DNA from: Wielerella bovis
GTDB lineage: Bacteria > Pseudomonadota > Gammaproteobacteria > Burkholderiales > Neisseriaceae
NCBI RefSeq assembly: GCF_022354465.1
Contig: NZ_CP092361.1
Span: 1,116,001-1,180,000 of the forward strand
Reading direction: 5' to 3'
DNA: 64,000 nucleotides
Positions within the stretch are counted from its first letter, which is position 1, and every line of letters starts with the position of its first letter. Below are positions 7,338 to 15,746 of the stretch, piece by piece. Below the pieces are notes generated by a model. That model searched no databases. It was not told where the DNA came from and saw nothing but the letters and a program-made list of their open reading frames with translations. A program made the translations under genes and the position numbers.

Positions 7338-8243
7338 ATGGACAGCCTGAAAACACTCATCTTGGTATTGACACCCATGTTTATCGGATTTTGTGTCAAA
7401 CTACCCCAATCCTATCTAAAAATATTAGACAAAATACTTAATCTATTGGTTTACACAATCTTATTACTCATAGGCATCGGATTAGCTCGGATAGACAATC
7501 TATTTGCACAACTCAACCACATCGCAGGTTACAGCATACTTTTATTTATTCTAACCATCGCTTGCAACTTATTTATTTTAGGTTTATTTGACAAAATACA
7601 TCCTTTTGAATACGTCAAAAAAAGCACAACAAAATCACACAAAATCGGCATATTAGGCAGCCTGAAACAACTCGCCACAGCCTGTTTAGGTATCATCATC
7701 GGACAACTACTCCCAACAAGTATGCATCCACCCGAAAGTACAGGCACATATGCACTTATGTTATTGATTTTAATTGTCGGCATACAATTACGCAGCAACG
7801 GCATTCCTCTGCAACAAGTATTGCTGAACAAACGTGGTCTTCATACTGCATTATGGTTCATTCTATCCTGCTTATTAGCAGGCAGCATTTTCGCACTCAT
7901 CTTGCCCGATGTTTCATTAACACAGGGATTAGCATTATCATCAGGTTATGGCTGGTATTCGCTATCAGGCATCATCATGACCCAAGCCTATGGTGCCACA
8001 TGGGGAAGTGTTGCATTGCTCAACGACCTCATGCGTGAATTTTTTGCGCTAGCCTTTATTCCATTGATTATGAAACGCTATCAAAGCACCGCAGTAGGTG
8101 TTGGCGGCGCAACCAGCATGGATTTTACCTTACCGATCATCCAACAATCTGGCGGATTAATGATTGTCCCTGTAGCCATCAGTTTTGGTTTTATCGTCAA
8201 TCTAGCTGCACCCTTTCTCATGCTGATTTTTTCTACTTTATAA
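7338..8243 (+). CDS. lysO: LysO-family lysine exporter
   Basis: 301 aa from the ATG at 7338, chosen because AAGGAG lies just upstream and because the longer frame adds only hydrophilic residues that overlap the tRNA promoter. The protein is hydrophobic with about eight to ten membrane segments. It has the arrangement of LysO (YbjE): an N-terminal DUF340-type region and a C-terminal half with SSGYGWYSLSG and GATSMDFTLP. LysO exports L-lysine and toxic lysine analogues across the inner membrane. A TATAAT box at 7308-7313 suggests its own promoter, divergent from the tRNA. Confidence 0.82.
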   Translation: MDSLKTLILVLTPMFIGFCVKLPQSYLKILDKILNLLVYTILLLIGIGLARIDNLFAQLNHIAGYSILLFILTIACNLFILGLFDKIHPFEYVKKSTTKSHKIGILGSLKQLATACLGIIIGQLLPTSMHPPESTGTYALMLLILIVGIQLRSNGIPLQQVLLNKRGLHTALWFILSCLLAGSIFALILPDVSLTQGLALSSGYGWYSLSGIIMTQAYGATWGSVALLNDLMREFFALAFIPLIMKRYQSTAVGVGGATSMDFTLPIIQQSGGLMIVPVAISFGFIVNLAAPFLMLIFSTL

Positions 8244-8279
8244 CCGAAATATTTTCAGGCTAAAACCGTTACAAAACTG

Positions 8280-8320
8280 TTCAGGCTGCCTCTATATTAT
8301 TGATAAATAGGCAGCCTGAA
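8280..8320. terminator. Inverted DUS pair after lysO
   Basis: TTCAGGCTGCCT (8280-8291) and AGGCAGCCTGAA (8309-8320) form a 12-bp stem. The U-run that would make a strong terminator is missing, so the strength is uncertain. Confidence 0.5.
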
Positions 8321-8356
8321 AGATAGTGTACATATTTAGTTACCGTGTACTACTTT

Positions 8357-8390
8357 AAAGAGTCATAATGAACAAAGAGTCATAATGAAC
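8357..8390 (+). repeat. Two tandem copies of a 17-bp unit
   Basis: AAAGAGTCATAATGAAC occurs twice head to tail, a recent small duplication between lysO and tsaB. No function apparent. Confidence 0.9.
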
Positions 8391-8535
8391 GAGCAACGCT
8401 GTCTTATTTTATGCAGCTATACAATATTGGCATATTCCATACTGTACAAGATACGCCTTTCCTCAACCTAAATCTAATCCACTATACTTATCTGTTTATG
8501 TTACAATTATCGGTATTTATGCCTTATACATAGCC

Positions 8536-9222
8536 ATGCAACCCGATTTTACGCGTCCCATTCTTGCCATAGATACCAGCACAAATTACCTTTCACTAGC
8601 ATTGAGTAATGATAAAAACGTGCATCTTCATCATGAAGAAGTAGGCAATCAACAATCCAAAATGATTTTGCCACAAATCAGCGAATTATTGGTGCAAGCC
8701 AATCTTCATATAAGCGATTTGGGCGCGATTGTGTACGCAAAGGGTGCGGGTGCATTCACAGGATTACGCATCGGCATTGGCATTGCACAAGGCTTAGCCA
8801 CACCATTTAATATTCCACTTATCGGCATACCGTGCCAAGATGCAGTTGCTTATATGCAGCCTGAAAAAACGTGCGTACTTGCTGCAACCGATGCACGCAT
8901 GGGCGAAGTATTTTATGTATTTTTTGATACACAAAATCATATCCGATTAAGCGATTATCATGTAGGGAAGGCCAGCGAAATTAGGCAGCCTGAAAATATG
9001 ACAGCTGACCAAGTTTGTGGCGTAGGTAATGCTTATTCATTGGCAAATGTACCGCCATTTTCAGGCTGCCCTCTTATGCCAACCGCCGCCGATTATTTAG
9101 CATTGGCAAAAACAGGGCGATATGTCGCAACAACGCCAGAACACGCAGAATTATTATATGTCCGTGATAAAATCGCCTTAACCGCTGCCGAACAAGCAGC
9201 ACGCAAACAACAGGCAGCCTGA
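8536..9222 (+). CDS. tsaB: tRNA N6-threonylcarbamoyladenosine modification protein TsaB
   Basis: 228 aa, the usual length of TsaB (YeaZ). It has an ASKHA-fold N-terminus ILAIDTSTNYLSLALS and the segment GAGAFTGLRIGIGIAQGLA. TsaB forms the TsaBDE complex that transfers threonylcarbamoyl to A37 of ANN-decoding tRNAs. It heads a tight cluster with yraN (3-bp gap). The gene ends in a DUS (9212-9223) that supplies the last two Ala codons and the TGA stop, as in pseC. Confidence 0.93.
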   Translation: MQPDFTRPILAIDTSTNYLSLALSNDKNVHLHHEEVGNQQSKMILPQISELLVQANLHISDLGAIVYAKGAGAFTGLRIGIGIAQGLATPFNIPLIGIPCQDAVAYMQPEKTCVLAATDARMGEVFYVFFDTQNHIRLSDYHVGKASEIRQPENMTADQVCGVGNAYSLANVPPFSGCPLMPTAADYLALAKTGRYVATTPEHAELLYVRDKIALTAAEQAARKQQAA

Positions 9223-9225
9223 AAT

Positions 9226-9570
9226 ATGAAATTGAATCATGGAGTAGGGCAAGCTGCCGAAGATGCAGCACTGATATTTTTACAAACACAAGGTTGCGAA
9301 CTCGTCGCCCGAAATTGGCACTGTCGCTATGGTGAAATTGATTTGATTATGAGTTCAGGCAACACATTGTTATTTATAGAAGTAAAGTTTCGTAAAAATG
9401 ATAAATTTGGTGGCGCAGCATACAGCATTACACCTGCAAAACTCGTTAAAATGCAACGCGCTGTTGAAACTTATTTGCAACAAAATCCACATACAGGCGC
9501 TTGTCGTTTAGATGCAGTGCTGCTACAAGGCAATCAAGCACCGCAATGGATTCACAATATTACAGGATAA
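9226..9570 (+). CDS. yraN: YraN/UPF0102 family nuclease-like protein
   Basis: 114 aa. The restriction-endonuclease-like core is visible as GEIDLIM followed by LLFIEVKFR, the Asp and Glu-x-Lys of a PD-(D/E)XK site. The family role is unproven. The yraN-SIS-dolP order is the one found in E. coli (yraN-diaA-dolP) and in Neisseria, so this is a conserved block. Confidence 0.88.
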   Translation: MKLNHGVGQAAEDAALIFLQTQGCELVARNWHCRYGEIDLIMSSGNTLLFIEVKFRKNDKFGGAAYSITPAKLVKMQRAVETYLQQNPHTGACRLDAVLLQGNQAPQWIHNITG

Positions 9571-9576
9571 TCACAA

Positions 9577-10170
9577 ATGTCTACATTAAACGAACGTGTC
9601 GCCGAACACTTTGAAGAAAGTATTAAAACCAAACAGTTAGCGCAAAAAGTGATGACGGATGCTACTGCCGAAGCAGCCGAATTACTGTTCAATACATTGG
9701 CAAACGATGGCAAAATCCTAATTTGTGGCAATGGTGGTTCCGCAGCTGATGCACAACATTTTGCTGCCGAAATGACAGGGCGTTTTGAAAAAGAACGCAT
9801 GGAATTAGCAGCCATTGCATTGAGTACCGATACTTCTGCACTCACAGCCATTGGTAATGACTATGGCTTTGACCATATTTTTAGTAAACAAGTTCGTGCA
9901 TTAGGTCGTGAAAATGATGTACTGGTAGGGATTTCCACATCTGGCAATTCCGCTAATGTGATTGAGGCGATTAAAGCTGCTCATGAACGTGGTATGAATA
10001 TTGTTGCCATGACGGGACGCGATGGTGGCAAAATCGCAGCGATGCTAAAAGACGGTGATATTTTGCTGAATGTCCCTTATCCGCGTACTGCACGCATTCA
10101 AGAAGTGCATATTTTATTGATTCATGCAATGTGCGATTGTATTGATACTATGCTAACCGAAGGTATTTGA
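9577..10170 (+). CDS. gmhA: SIS-domain phosphoheptose isomerase GmhA / DiaA homologue
   Basis: 197 aa with a single SIS domain: CGNGGSAADAQHFAAEMTGRF, ISTSGNSANV and a C-terminal RIQEVHILLIHAMCD. GmhA converts sedoheptulose-7-phosphate to glycero-manno-heptose-7-phosphate for lipooligosaccharide heptose. DiaA, its paralogue, binds DnaA in E. coli and occupies this same position between yraN and dolP. In Neisseria the gene here is annotated gmhA, and with no other copy visible I use that name. Both roles remain possible. Confidence 0.82.
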   Translation: MSTLNERVAEHFEESIKTKQLAQKVMTDATAEAAELLFNTLANDGKILICGNGGSAADAQHFAAEMTGRFEKERMELAAIALSTDTSALTAIGNDYGFDHIFSKQVRALGRENDVLVGISTSGNSANVIEAIKAAHERGMNIVAMTGRDGGKIAAMLKDGDILLNVPYPRTARIQEVHILLIHAMCDCIDTMLTEGI

Positions 10171-10242
10171 TTACATTTGTCTAAATCTATACTTAATTTA
10201 CTTAATGTGGCAGCCTGAAAAATAATTAATGAGGAATATTTT

Positions 10243-10872
10243 ATGACTAAATTACCACGCAGCCTGAAAGTGTTTATATTGGCAAGCGTAATCACAGGTA
10301 CATTAAACGCATGTAGCACTGCTACTCTTGTTGGTGGTGGTATTGCAGCAGGTGCGGCAGCAGATTTTGCAGTGGATCGCCGTTTAGCTACAGCGCAACT
10401 TGATGATCAAGCAATGGAATTGAGTGTTAAACAACGCGCTTCATCACTTGTAAAACAGTCTAATCCGCAAAGTACAACAACGTTTTCGGTTATCAGCTAT
10501 AACCGTAAAATTTTCTTGATTGGACAAGCTGCTAATCAGCAGGAGCGATTGTTGGTAGAACAAGCTGCGCGCACAGAAACCAAAGCTACCAGTGTTTACA
10601 ATCTTATCCAAATTTTGCCTACGGTACGCACCGTTGCTAATATCAATCATGATACATGGATAACTTCAAAAGTACGTACGCGCTTATTGGCTTCTGGTGG
10701 TGTGTATCCAGGTCATGTAAAAGTAGCAACATTCAATGGTATTACCTATGTTTGGGGTTTATTAACACCTGCTCAGCAAGCAGCAACCACGCAGGTTGTT
10801 CGTACGACTTCTGGTGTGCGCCAAGTTGTTACTTTGTATGAAACTTATTATCCAACCAATACTTATCAATAA
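10243..10872 (+). CDS. dolP: BON-domain outer-membrane lipoprotein DolP
   Basis: 209 aa. The lipoprotein signal has lipobox LNAC near residue 24, followed by two BON domains (about residues 50-120 and 125-200; motifs ISYNRKIFLIGQA and ATFNGITYVWGLL). DolP (YraP, NMB2091-like) binds anionic phospholipid and supports outer-membrane integrity and BAM function. It is third in the conserved yraN-SIS-dolP block. Confidence 0.9.
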   Translation: MTKLPRSLKVFILASVITGTLNACSTATLVGGGIAAGAAADFAVDRRLATAQLDDQAMELSVKQRASSLVKQSNPQSTTTFSVISYNRKIFLIGQAANQQERLLVEQAARTETKATSVYNLIQILPTVRTVANINHDTWITSKVRTRLLASGGVYPGHVKVATFNGITYVWGLLTPAQQAATTQVVRTTSGVRQVVTLYETYYPTNTYQ

Positions 10873-10929
10873 ATCATATTCTAACGTAGGATTTAGGTAG
10901 TTTTCAGGCTGCCTAAATTGGAAATACTC

Positions 10930-11520
10930 ATGGCAAAAACAGAAAAAAAATCACGCAGTTTTACCTTTGGTAATTTTTTGCTTTCTTTACTTGTATTGGG
11001 CTTATTTGTCGTTATTGGCTTGATGGTTATGCTCTATTTAGAGCTATCGCGAACACCTGAAACTACTGCTGCCAATTATCAACGTCAGCAAGAGAAAGTA
11101 TCACAAGTACAAGTTCTCTCACCCAATGATAAAATGGGAGATAATCCTGTTTATCGGGATAAACAAGCTTCGGCTCCACAAGTGCTGGATACACCTAAAG
11201 AAGCTGTGAGCCCAGAGCCTGTTGAAATGGTGGCATCTGAGCCAGTAGAAAAAATTAATAATGCTGCTCTGAGTAATGGTGTAACTGCAAAAAAAACTAA
11301 TACAACACCCAAGAAAAATAGTGATTCTGTAACGCGAAAAAACAATCATAACAATGATGTTGTTGCAGTAGAAACACCGCTTGAACCTATTAATAAACCT
11401 AAAAAGCCTGCGCAACGTGCTTCGGATAATAAAGAGCGAGAACTGAAGCCAATTAATGCCCGTCCAGCACGCACGCAGCCTAAAAATTCAGATACGAGTG
11501 CGATTAATGATTTATTTTAA
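10930..11520 (+). CDS. Single-pass membrane protein with long disordered tail, unknown function
   Basis: 196 aa from the ATG at 10930; a TTG 12 nt earlier is less likely. One membrane helix (about residues 12-37, FLLSLLVLGLFVVIGLMVML) is preceded by a basic N-terminus, so the tail should face the periplasm. The tail (residues 40-196) is Pro/Lys/Asn/Glu-rich and low complexity, with no recognised domain. The topology is like FtsN or TonB-type spacers, but no SPOR or TonB domain is seen. It follows dolP and may belong to the same envelope cluster. Confidence 0.7.
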   Translation: MAKTEKKSRSFTFGNFLLSLLVLGLFVVIGLMVMLYLELSRTPETTAANYQRQQEKVSQVQVLSPNDKMGDNPVYRDKQASAPQVLDTPKEAVSPEPVEMVASEPVEKINNAALSNGVTAKKTNTTPKKNSDSVTRKNNHNNDVVAVETPLEPINKPKKPAQRASDNKERELKPINARPARTQPKNSDTSAINDLF

Positions 11521-11550
11521 GCAAAATGAAAATATTTTAGGATTATTTTA

Positions 11551-11579
11551 TTGACAAATGGTATCAAGGTTTATATAAT
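11551..11579 (+). promoter_or_regulatory. Consensus promoter of tRNA-Lys
   Basis: Perfect TTGACA (11551-11556), 17-bp spacer, perfect TATAAT (11574-11579), 12 bp before the mature tRNA. It is the best sigma-70 promoter in the window. Confidence 0.92.
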
Positions 11580-11591
11580 TCAAATTTATTC

Positions 11592-11667
11592 GGGTCGTTA
11601 GCTCAGTCGGTAGAGCAGCGGACTTTTAATCCGTTGGTCGAGCGTTCGAATCGCTCACGACCCACCA
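11592..11667 (+). tRNA. tRNA-Lys (UUU)
   Basis: 76 nt with encoded CCA. Acceptor GGGTCGT/ACGACCC, anticodon loop CTTTTAA (anticodon UUU), T arm GAGCG-TTCGAAT-CGCTC. Isolated single tRNA gene with its own promoter and terminator. Confidence 0.96.
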
Positions 11668-11673
11668 GATTTT

Positions 11674-11711
11674 AGCAAGCCTAAACAATTGTTTAGGCTT
11701 GCTTTGTTTTA
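11674..11711 (+). terminator. tRNA-Lys terminator
   Basis: 13-bp perfect stem AGCAAGCCTAAAC with AATT loop, followed by TTGTTTT. Confidence 0.9.
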
Positions 11712-11940
11712 TATTCAGATTATTGTTTTTTGAAAATTGAATTCACTATACAAAATGATGTAAAGCGAGTGGTTTACATGGTTATATGGTTTTCAGGCTG
11801 TCTTTTATTATCTAGTTTACATTGTGCTAAAAACCGTAAAAATCGGTGCATTTGATAGCGTAACAACCGCAATTTCTTTACAATATAATTTTACTCCAAT
11901 ACACACGAATGCAGCCTGAAAAACGATAAGGAGCGTGAAA

Positions 11941-13272
11941 ATGGCAAGAAAATATTTTGGTACAGATGGCGTACGCAGCGAAGTGGGACAGTTTCCCATT
12001 ACGCCTGATTTTGTAATGAAACTAGGTTGCGCATTTGGGCGAATTTTGATGCAAAGTGGTAAACATCATCAACCAACCGTCATTATCGGCAAAGATACGC
12101 GCATTTCAGGCTATATGCTGGAAACTGCATTGGTTGCAGGTTTCGCAGCAGCGGGTGTTAATGTATTGCAAACTGGTCCTCTGCCTACTCCCGCGATTGC
12201 CTATTTGACTCGTGCTTTTCGTTTAGATGGTGGTGTCATGATTTCTGCTTCACATAACCGATATTCCGATAATGGCATCAAATTTTTCGCCGAAGGTGGC
12301 GTTAAATTAAGTGATGAAATGGAATTGGCGATTGAAGCGGAATTAGAAAAGGAAATGCACACATTATCATCTGCACAATTAGGACGTGCACGCCGTATTA
12401 GTGGTGCAGATGACCGCTATATTGAATTTTGTAAATCCACTTTCCCTTCAAATATGGATTTACGTGGTTTGAAATTGGTGGTGGATACCGCCAATGGTGC
12501 AGGTTATCATACTGCTCCCAAAGTTTTTCACGAATTGGGCGCAGAAGTCATTGCTATTGGCAATGAACCCAATGGTTTCAATATCAATGATAAAGTGGGT
12601 GCGACTTACACCAAAACATTACAGGCTGCCGTATTACAAAACGATGCAGATTACGGTATTGCTTTGGATGGCGATGGTGACCGTTTAATGATGGTGGATA
12701 AACATGGCGTAGTGTATGACGGCGACAAATTGATTTATGTCATTGCCAAAGCGCGAGCAACACAAGGTTTATCGTTTGGTGGCGTGGTTGGCACAGTAAT
12801 GAGCAATTTGGCAATGGAAAAAGCACTAAATGGACGTGGTATTGAATTTGCGCGTGCCAAAGTAGGCGATCGCTATGTATTGGAACAACTGCATGAACGT
12901 GCGTGGCTGATTGGTGGAGAAGCCTCTGGGCATATTTTGTGTATGGACAAACACAATACAGGCGATGGTACCATTTCCGCATTGCAAGTTTTGGCAGCAT
13001 TGAATATTTTAGGACAGGATTTGCATGCTGCGATTGATTGGCAACCATATCCACAAACCATGATTAATGTGCGCATTCAAAAAGGTCAAGATTGGCAAAC
13101 AGCTTCCCAAGAAGTATTAGCGCAAGTGGAAACGGAATTAGGCGAACGTGGTCGTGTGGTATTGCGCGCTTCTGGTACAGAGCCTGTGGTACGGGTTATG
13201 GTGGAGGCGGAACAAGCCGTTTTGGCAGAACAATGTGCCAATCGTTTGGCTGATACCATTCGCGCTGCTTGA
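11941..13272 (+). CDS. glmM: Phosphoglucosamine mutase
   Basis: 443 aa; the ATG at 11941 is chosen because AAGGAG is 7 nt upstream. It converts glucosamine-6-P to glucosamine-1-P for UDP-GlcNAc, feeding peptidoglycan and lipid A. Visible are the N-terminal [13 protein letters not shown], the phosphoserine loop [13 protein letters not shown] (catalytic Ser 104), the metal loop LDGDGDRLM, the sugar-binding GEASGH and the phosphate-binding [12 protein letters not shown]. Length and motifs are complete. The usual folP neighbour is absent. A TATAAT at 11884-11889 may be its -10 box. Confidence 0.97.
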   Translation: MARKYFGTDGVRSEVGQFPITPDFVMKLGCAFGRILMQSGKHHQPTVIIGKDTRISGYMLETALVAGFAAAGVNVLQTGPLPTPAIAYLTRAFRLDGGVMISASHNRYSDNGIKFFAEGGVKLSDEMELAIEAELEKEMHTLSSAQLGRARRISGADDRYIEFCKSTFPSNMDLRGLKLVVDTANGAGYHTAPKVFHELGAEVIAIGNEPNGFNINDKVGATYTKTLQAAVLQNDADYGIALDGDGDRLMMVDKHGVVYDGDKLIYVIAKARATQGLSFGGVVGTVMSNLAMEKALNGRGIEFARAKVGDRYVLEQLHERAWLIGGEASGHILCMDKHNTGDGTISALQVLAALNILGQDLHAAIDWQPYPQTMINVRIQKGQDWQTASQEVLAQVETELGERGRVVLRASGTEPVVRVMVEAEQAVLAEQCANRLADTIRAA

Positions 13273-13273
13273 T

Positions 13274-13314
13274 ATTTTTCAGGCTGCCTTCATATTTAAG
13301 GCAGCCTGAAAAAT
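13274..13314. terminator. Inverted DUS pair, 17-bp stem, after glmM
   Basis: ATTTTTCAGGCTGCCTT and its exact complement around a 7-nt loop. The orientation leaves A-rich rather than U-rich ends, so it may work weakly or only stabilise RNA. Confidence 0.55.
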
Positions 13315-13425
13315 AAGAATAAATATTCATTCATCTAATAATGAATACAGATTCTATCATCCATGGATTTCAGGCTGCCTGAAATTCTTTTTGTTTAATT
13401 TTCTATTTTGAATTTGAAAGCCGCT

Positions 13426-14106
13426 ATGCTCGCACTATTGGAAAATTTTTTCATACAATTTGGATATGTCGCCGTATTCTTTGTTTTGGTGCTGTGTGGT
13501 TTTGGTGTGCCCATTCCCGAAGATATTACATTGGTGGCTGGAGGGGTAATTTCAGGGCTACACTATACCAATGTACATATTATGGCGATAGTGGGTTTTG
13601 GTGGTGTCATGGTTGGTGATGGCATCATGTTTTTATTGGGTAAATTTTATGGTGAACGCATTTTGCGCTTTAAACCTGTTGCACGATTAATGCCACCAAA
13701 ACGCTATGCACAAGTGCGACAAAAATTTGACCGATATGGTAATCGCGTATTATTTGTTGCCCGATTTTTACCTGGGTTGCGCAGCCCCATCTTCTTAACG
13801 GCTGGTATGAGTGGCAAAATATCATTTTGGCAATGGTTGATGATGGACGGATTTGCCGCTTTAATTTCTGTACCTGTATGGGTTTATTTGGGTAATTATG
13901 GTGCAGAAAATAAAGATTGGCTGATGCAACAAGTTCATCGTTTTCAACATGGTTTATACATTGTGTTGATTCTTGGTGCAGTTGGTTTTGCGCGATATTG
14001 GTGGAAACGCCGTCAAGCTTTATTGGCTCGTAAAATGGCATTGCTAGAAAAACGTCGCCAACGTCGTTTGGCTAGACAAGCAAAAGCATCGGAAACACAA
14101 CAATAA
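13426..14106 (+). CDS. DedA-family membrane protein
   Basis: 226 aa from the ATG at 13426; a TTG 18 nt earlier is also in frame. DedA/SNARE-associated domain: FGVPIPEDITLVAGG near the N-terminus and the family motif RFLPGLRSPIFLTAGMSG. About four to five membrane segments precede a basic C-terminal tail (KRRQALLARKMALLEKRRQR). DedA proteins act in undecaprenyl-phosphate or phospholipid recycling across the inner membrane; which one is meant here cannot be told. It is followed by a strong terminator, so likely monocistronic. Confidence 0.88.
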   Translation: MLALLENFFIQFGYVAVFFVLVLCGFGVPIPEDITLVAGGVISGLHYTNVHIMAIVGFGGVMVGDGIMFLLGKFYGERILRFKPVARLMPPKRYAQVRQKFDRYGNRVLFVARFLPGLRSPIFLTAGMSGKISFWQWLMMDGFAALISVPVWVYLGNYGAENKDWLMQQVHRFQHGLYIVLILGAVGFARYWWKRRQALLARKMALLEKRRQRRLARQAKASETQQ

Positions 14107-14111
14107 ACATC

Positions 14112-14143
14112 AAAACCGAAACATAATTGTTTCGGTTTTTTTT
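14112..14143 (+). terminator. Terminator after dedA
   Basis: 12-bp stem AAAACCGAAACA/TGTTTCGGTTTT, TAAT loop, then a T run. Confidence 0.92.
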
Positions 14144-14225
14144 ATTTAAATTTTCAATTTAATAAGAATAGGCAGCCTGAAAGTTTTATAATCTCTATTC
14201 ATTTATTTTCTGGGGAAACATCACC

Positions 14226-15020
14226 ATGATTACGATTAATACTTTAAAAAACATGAAAGCCAATGGTGAAAAAATTGCCATGCTGACTTGTTATGACGCC
14301 AGTTTTGCTGCCTTAATGAATCGTGCAGGCGTAGATATGTTATTGGTTGGCGATTCTTTGGGTATGACCGTACAGGGATACAGTAGTACTTTGCCTGTTA
14401 CATTGCAAGACATGATGTATCACACCGCTGCTGTTGCACGAGGTAACGAAAACGCGCTGATTGTGGCAGATTTGCCATTTGGTGCATATCAGCAAAGTAA
14501 AGAGCAAGCTTTTGAAGCATCAGTTAAATTGATGCAAGCAGGTGCACATATGGTTAAATTAGAAGGTGGTGCATGGATAGCTGAAACCACAGCATTTTTA
14601 CAGCAACGTGGCATCCCAGTATGTGCACACATTGGCTTAACGCCACAAGCAGTTAATGTATTTGGTGGTTATAAAGTACAAGGCAAAGGCGATGCAGCGG
14701 CACAACAATTATTGGCAGATGCCAAAGCCCATGAAGCAGCAGGCGCGGCGATTGTATTGATGGAATGTGTACCTGCTGACTTGGGTAAACAAGTTACCGA
14801 AGCCGTTTCTTGCCCGACTATTGGTATTGGTGCTGGTGTAGATTGTGATGGGCAAGTCTTGGTTATGCACGATATGCTGGGGTTATATCACGGCAAAACG
14901 GCGAAATTTGTACGCAATTTCATGGAAGGTGCGCCGACTATTCAGGCTGCCGTAGAAGCTTATGTGGTAGCTGTGAAAAACAAAAGTTTTCCTGCAAAAG
15001 AGCATACATTTAGTGCCTAA
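14226..15020 (+). CDS. panB: 3-methyl-2-oxobutanoate hydroxymethyltransferase
   Basis: 264 aa, full length. First step of pantothenate synthesis: transfers a hydroxymethyl group from methylene-THF to ketoisovalerate, giving ketopantoate. Motifs: [12 protein letters not shown] at the N-terminus, [19 protein letters not shown], and the catalytic-region [24 protein letters not shown] preceded by GGGGAAA. panC is not adjacent. Confidence 0.96.
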   Translation: MITINTLKNMKANGEKIAMLTCYDASFAALMNRAGVDMLLVGDSLGMTVQGYSSTLPVTLQDMMYHTAAVARGNENALIVADLPFGAYQQSKEQAFEASVKLMQAGAHMVKLEGGAWIAETTAFLQQRGIPVCAHIGLTPQAVNVFGGYKVQGKGDAAAQQLLADAKAHEAAGAAIVLMECVPADLGKQVTEAVSCPTIGIGAGVDCDGQVLVMHDMLGLYHGKTAKFVRNFMEGAPTIQAAVEAYVVAVKNKSFPAKEHTFSA

Positions 15021-15061
15021 ATCATTGATTAGGCTGCCTGAAATCTTATTTTTCGCAATTG

Positions 15062-15119
15062 TAGTGGATTCAATTTAAATCAGAACAAGGCGACAGAGAC
15101 CGTTGTGTACACATAGTAT
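15062..15119. mobile_element. Left half of a Correia-like element, cut by a MITE
   Basis: TAGTGGATTCAATTTAAATCAG followed by ACAAGGCGACAGAG and CGTTGTGTAC matches the left half of the copy at 46987-47094 and the meningococcal Correia end. The right half is missing; a MITE begins exactly at 15120. Confidence 0.8.
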
Positions 15120-15325
15120 AACGCGAGTTCGGGATAAGAAATAAATTAAGCATTTGTTTTAATAAAAAATCTTCCGTAGGGTGGGTGCTTGCACCCACGA
15201 GTTTACCGTAGCATTATTGAGAATTTGATTTCAGGCTGCCTGAACATGGTGGATGCAAGCACCCACCCTACGCAAGTCATTTATTTTCATAGAATTTTTA
15301 ATTTTTCTTATCCCGAGTTCGCGTT
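15120..15325. mobile_element. 206-bp MITE with IS982-like ends, copy 1
   Basis: The ends AACGCGAGTTCGGGATAAG and CTTATCCCGAGTTCGCGTT match the terminal repeats of the IS at 51820-52816 except for two transitions. Inside are arms GTAGGGTGGGTGCTTGCA and their near complement around a DUS (about 15230-15244). It is nearly identical in reverse orientation to 61501-61707. Flanks AGTAT/AGTAA look like a decayed 5-bp target duplication. Confidence 0.9.
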
Positions 15326-15329
15326 AGTA

Positions 15330-15436
15330 ATAGTCGTAGAAATGAAAATGCAGTACAAGGCGACAACGTCCGCCGTGTACGAATAGTACATAAGGGCGTT
15401 GGTAACGCCGTACTGCATTTTCATTTCTACGACTAT
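15330..15436. mobile_element. Complete 107-bp Correia-like element
   Basis: Perfect 27-bp inverted ends (starting ATAGTCGTAGAAATG) enclose the family core AAGGCGAC...CGCCGTGTAC...AATAGTACATAAGGG. The inner arms CAACG/CGTTG also pair. The end sequence differs from the other copies. Confidence 0.88.
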
Positions 15437-15682
15437 ATATTTTTCATAAAATCAAATTATCAATCTTACGAATACAGATTGAAATCTGTGCAAAACTTAT
15501 TCAGGCAGCCTGAATAGATTTTGTAAAAATACAATCCATTTCTTAATGTTTTTTTACTGTATTAATTGAAATTAACTGAAATCTTCAAATCTTTCATTTA
15601 GTTTATCTATAAAATATATTTAAAAATCAATAATATAAAATTATTTTGAATAAACATTCAATAAGAATTTATCCGATTTGCA

Positions 15683-15711
15683 TTGACGATTGCTTACTGA
15701 CTTTTTACAAT
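15683..15711 (+). promoter_or_regulatory. znuD promoter
   Basis: TTGACG (15683-15688), 17-bp spacer, TACAAT (15706-15711). Transcription would start inside the Zur box that follows. Confidence 0.75.
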
Positions 15712-15713
15712 AA

Positions 15714-15728
15714 TGTTATATTATAACA
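15714..15728 (+). promoter_or_regulatory. Zur box at znuD
   Basis: TGTTATATTATAACA, a perfect palindrome around one T. It fits the neisserial Zur operator pattern TGTTATDNHATAACA at every position. It starts 2 bp after the -10 box and should cover the transcription start, so zinc-loaded Zur would repress the gene. Confidence 0.88.
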
Positions 15729-15746
15729 ATTTTGTAACTTGGTATA

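Noticed and set aside
15230..15295. CACCCACCCTACG inverted repeats as a CRISPR-like or terminator structure
   Set aside because: The arms belong to the MITE and occur once per element; there is no regular repeat-spacer pattern.
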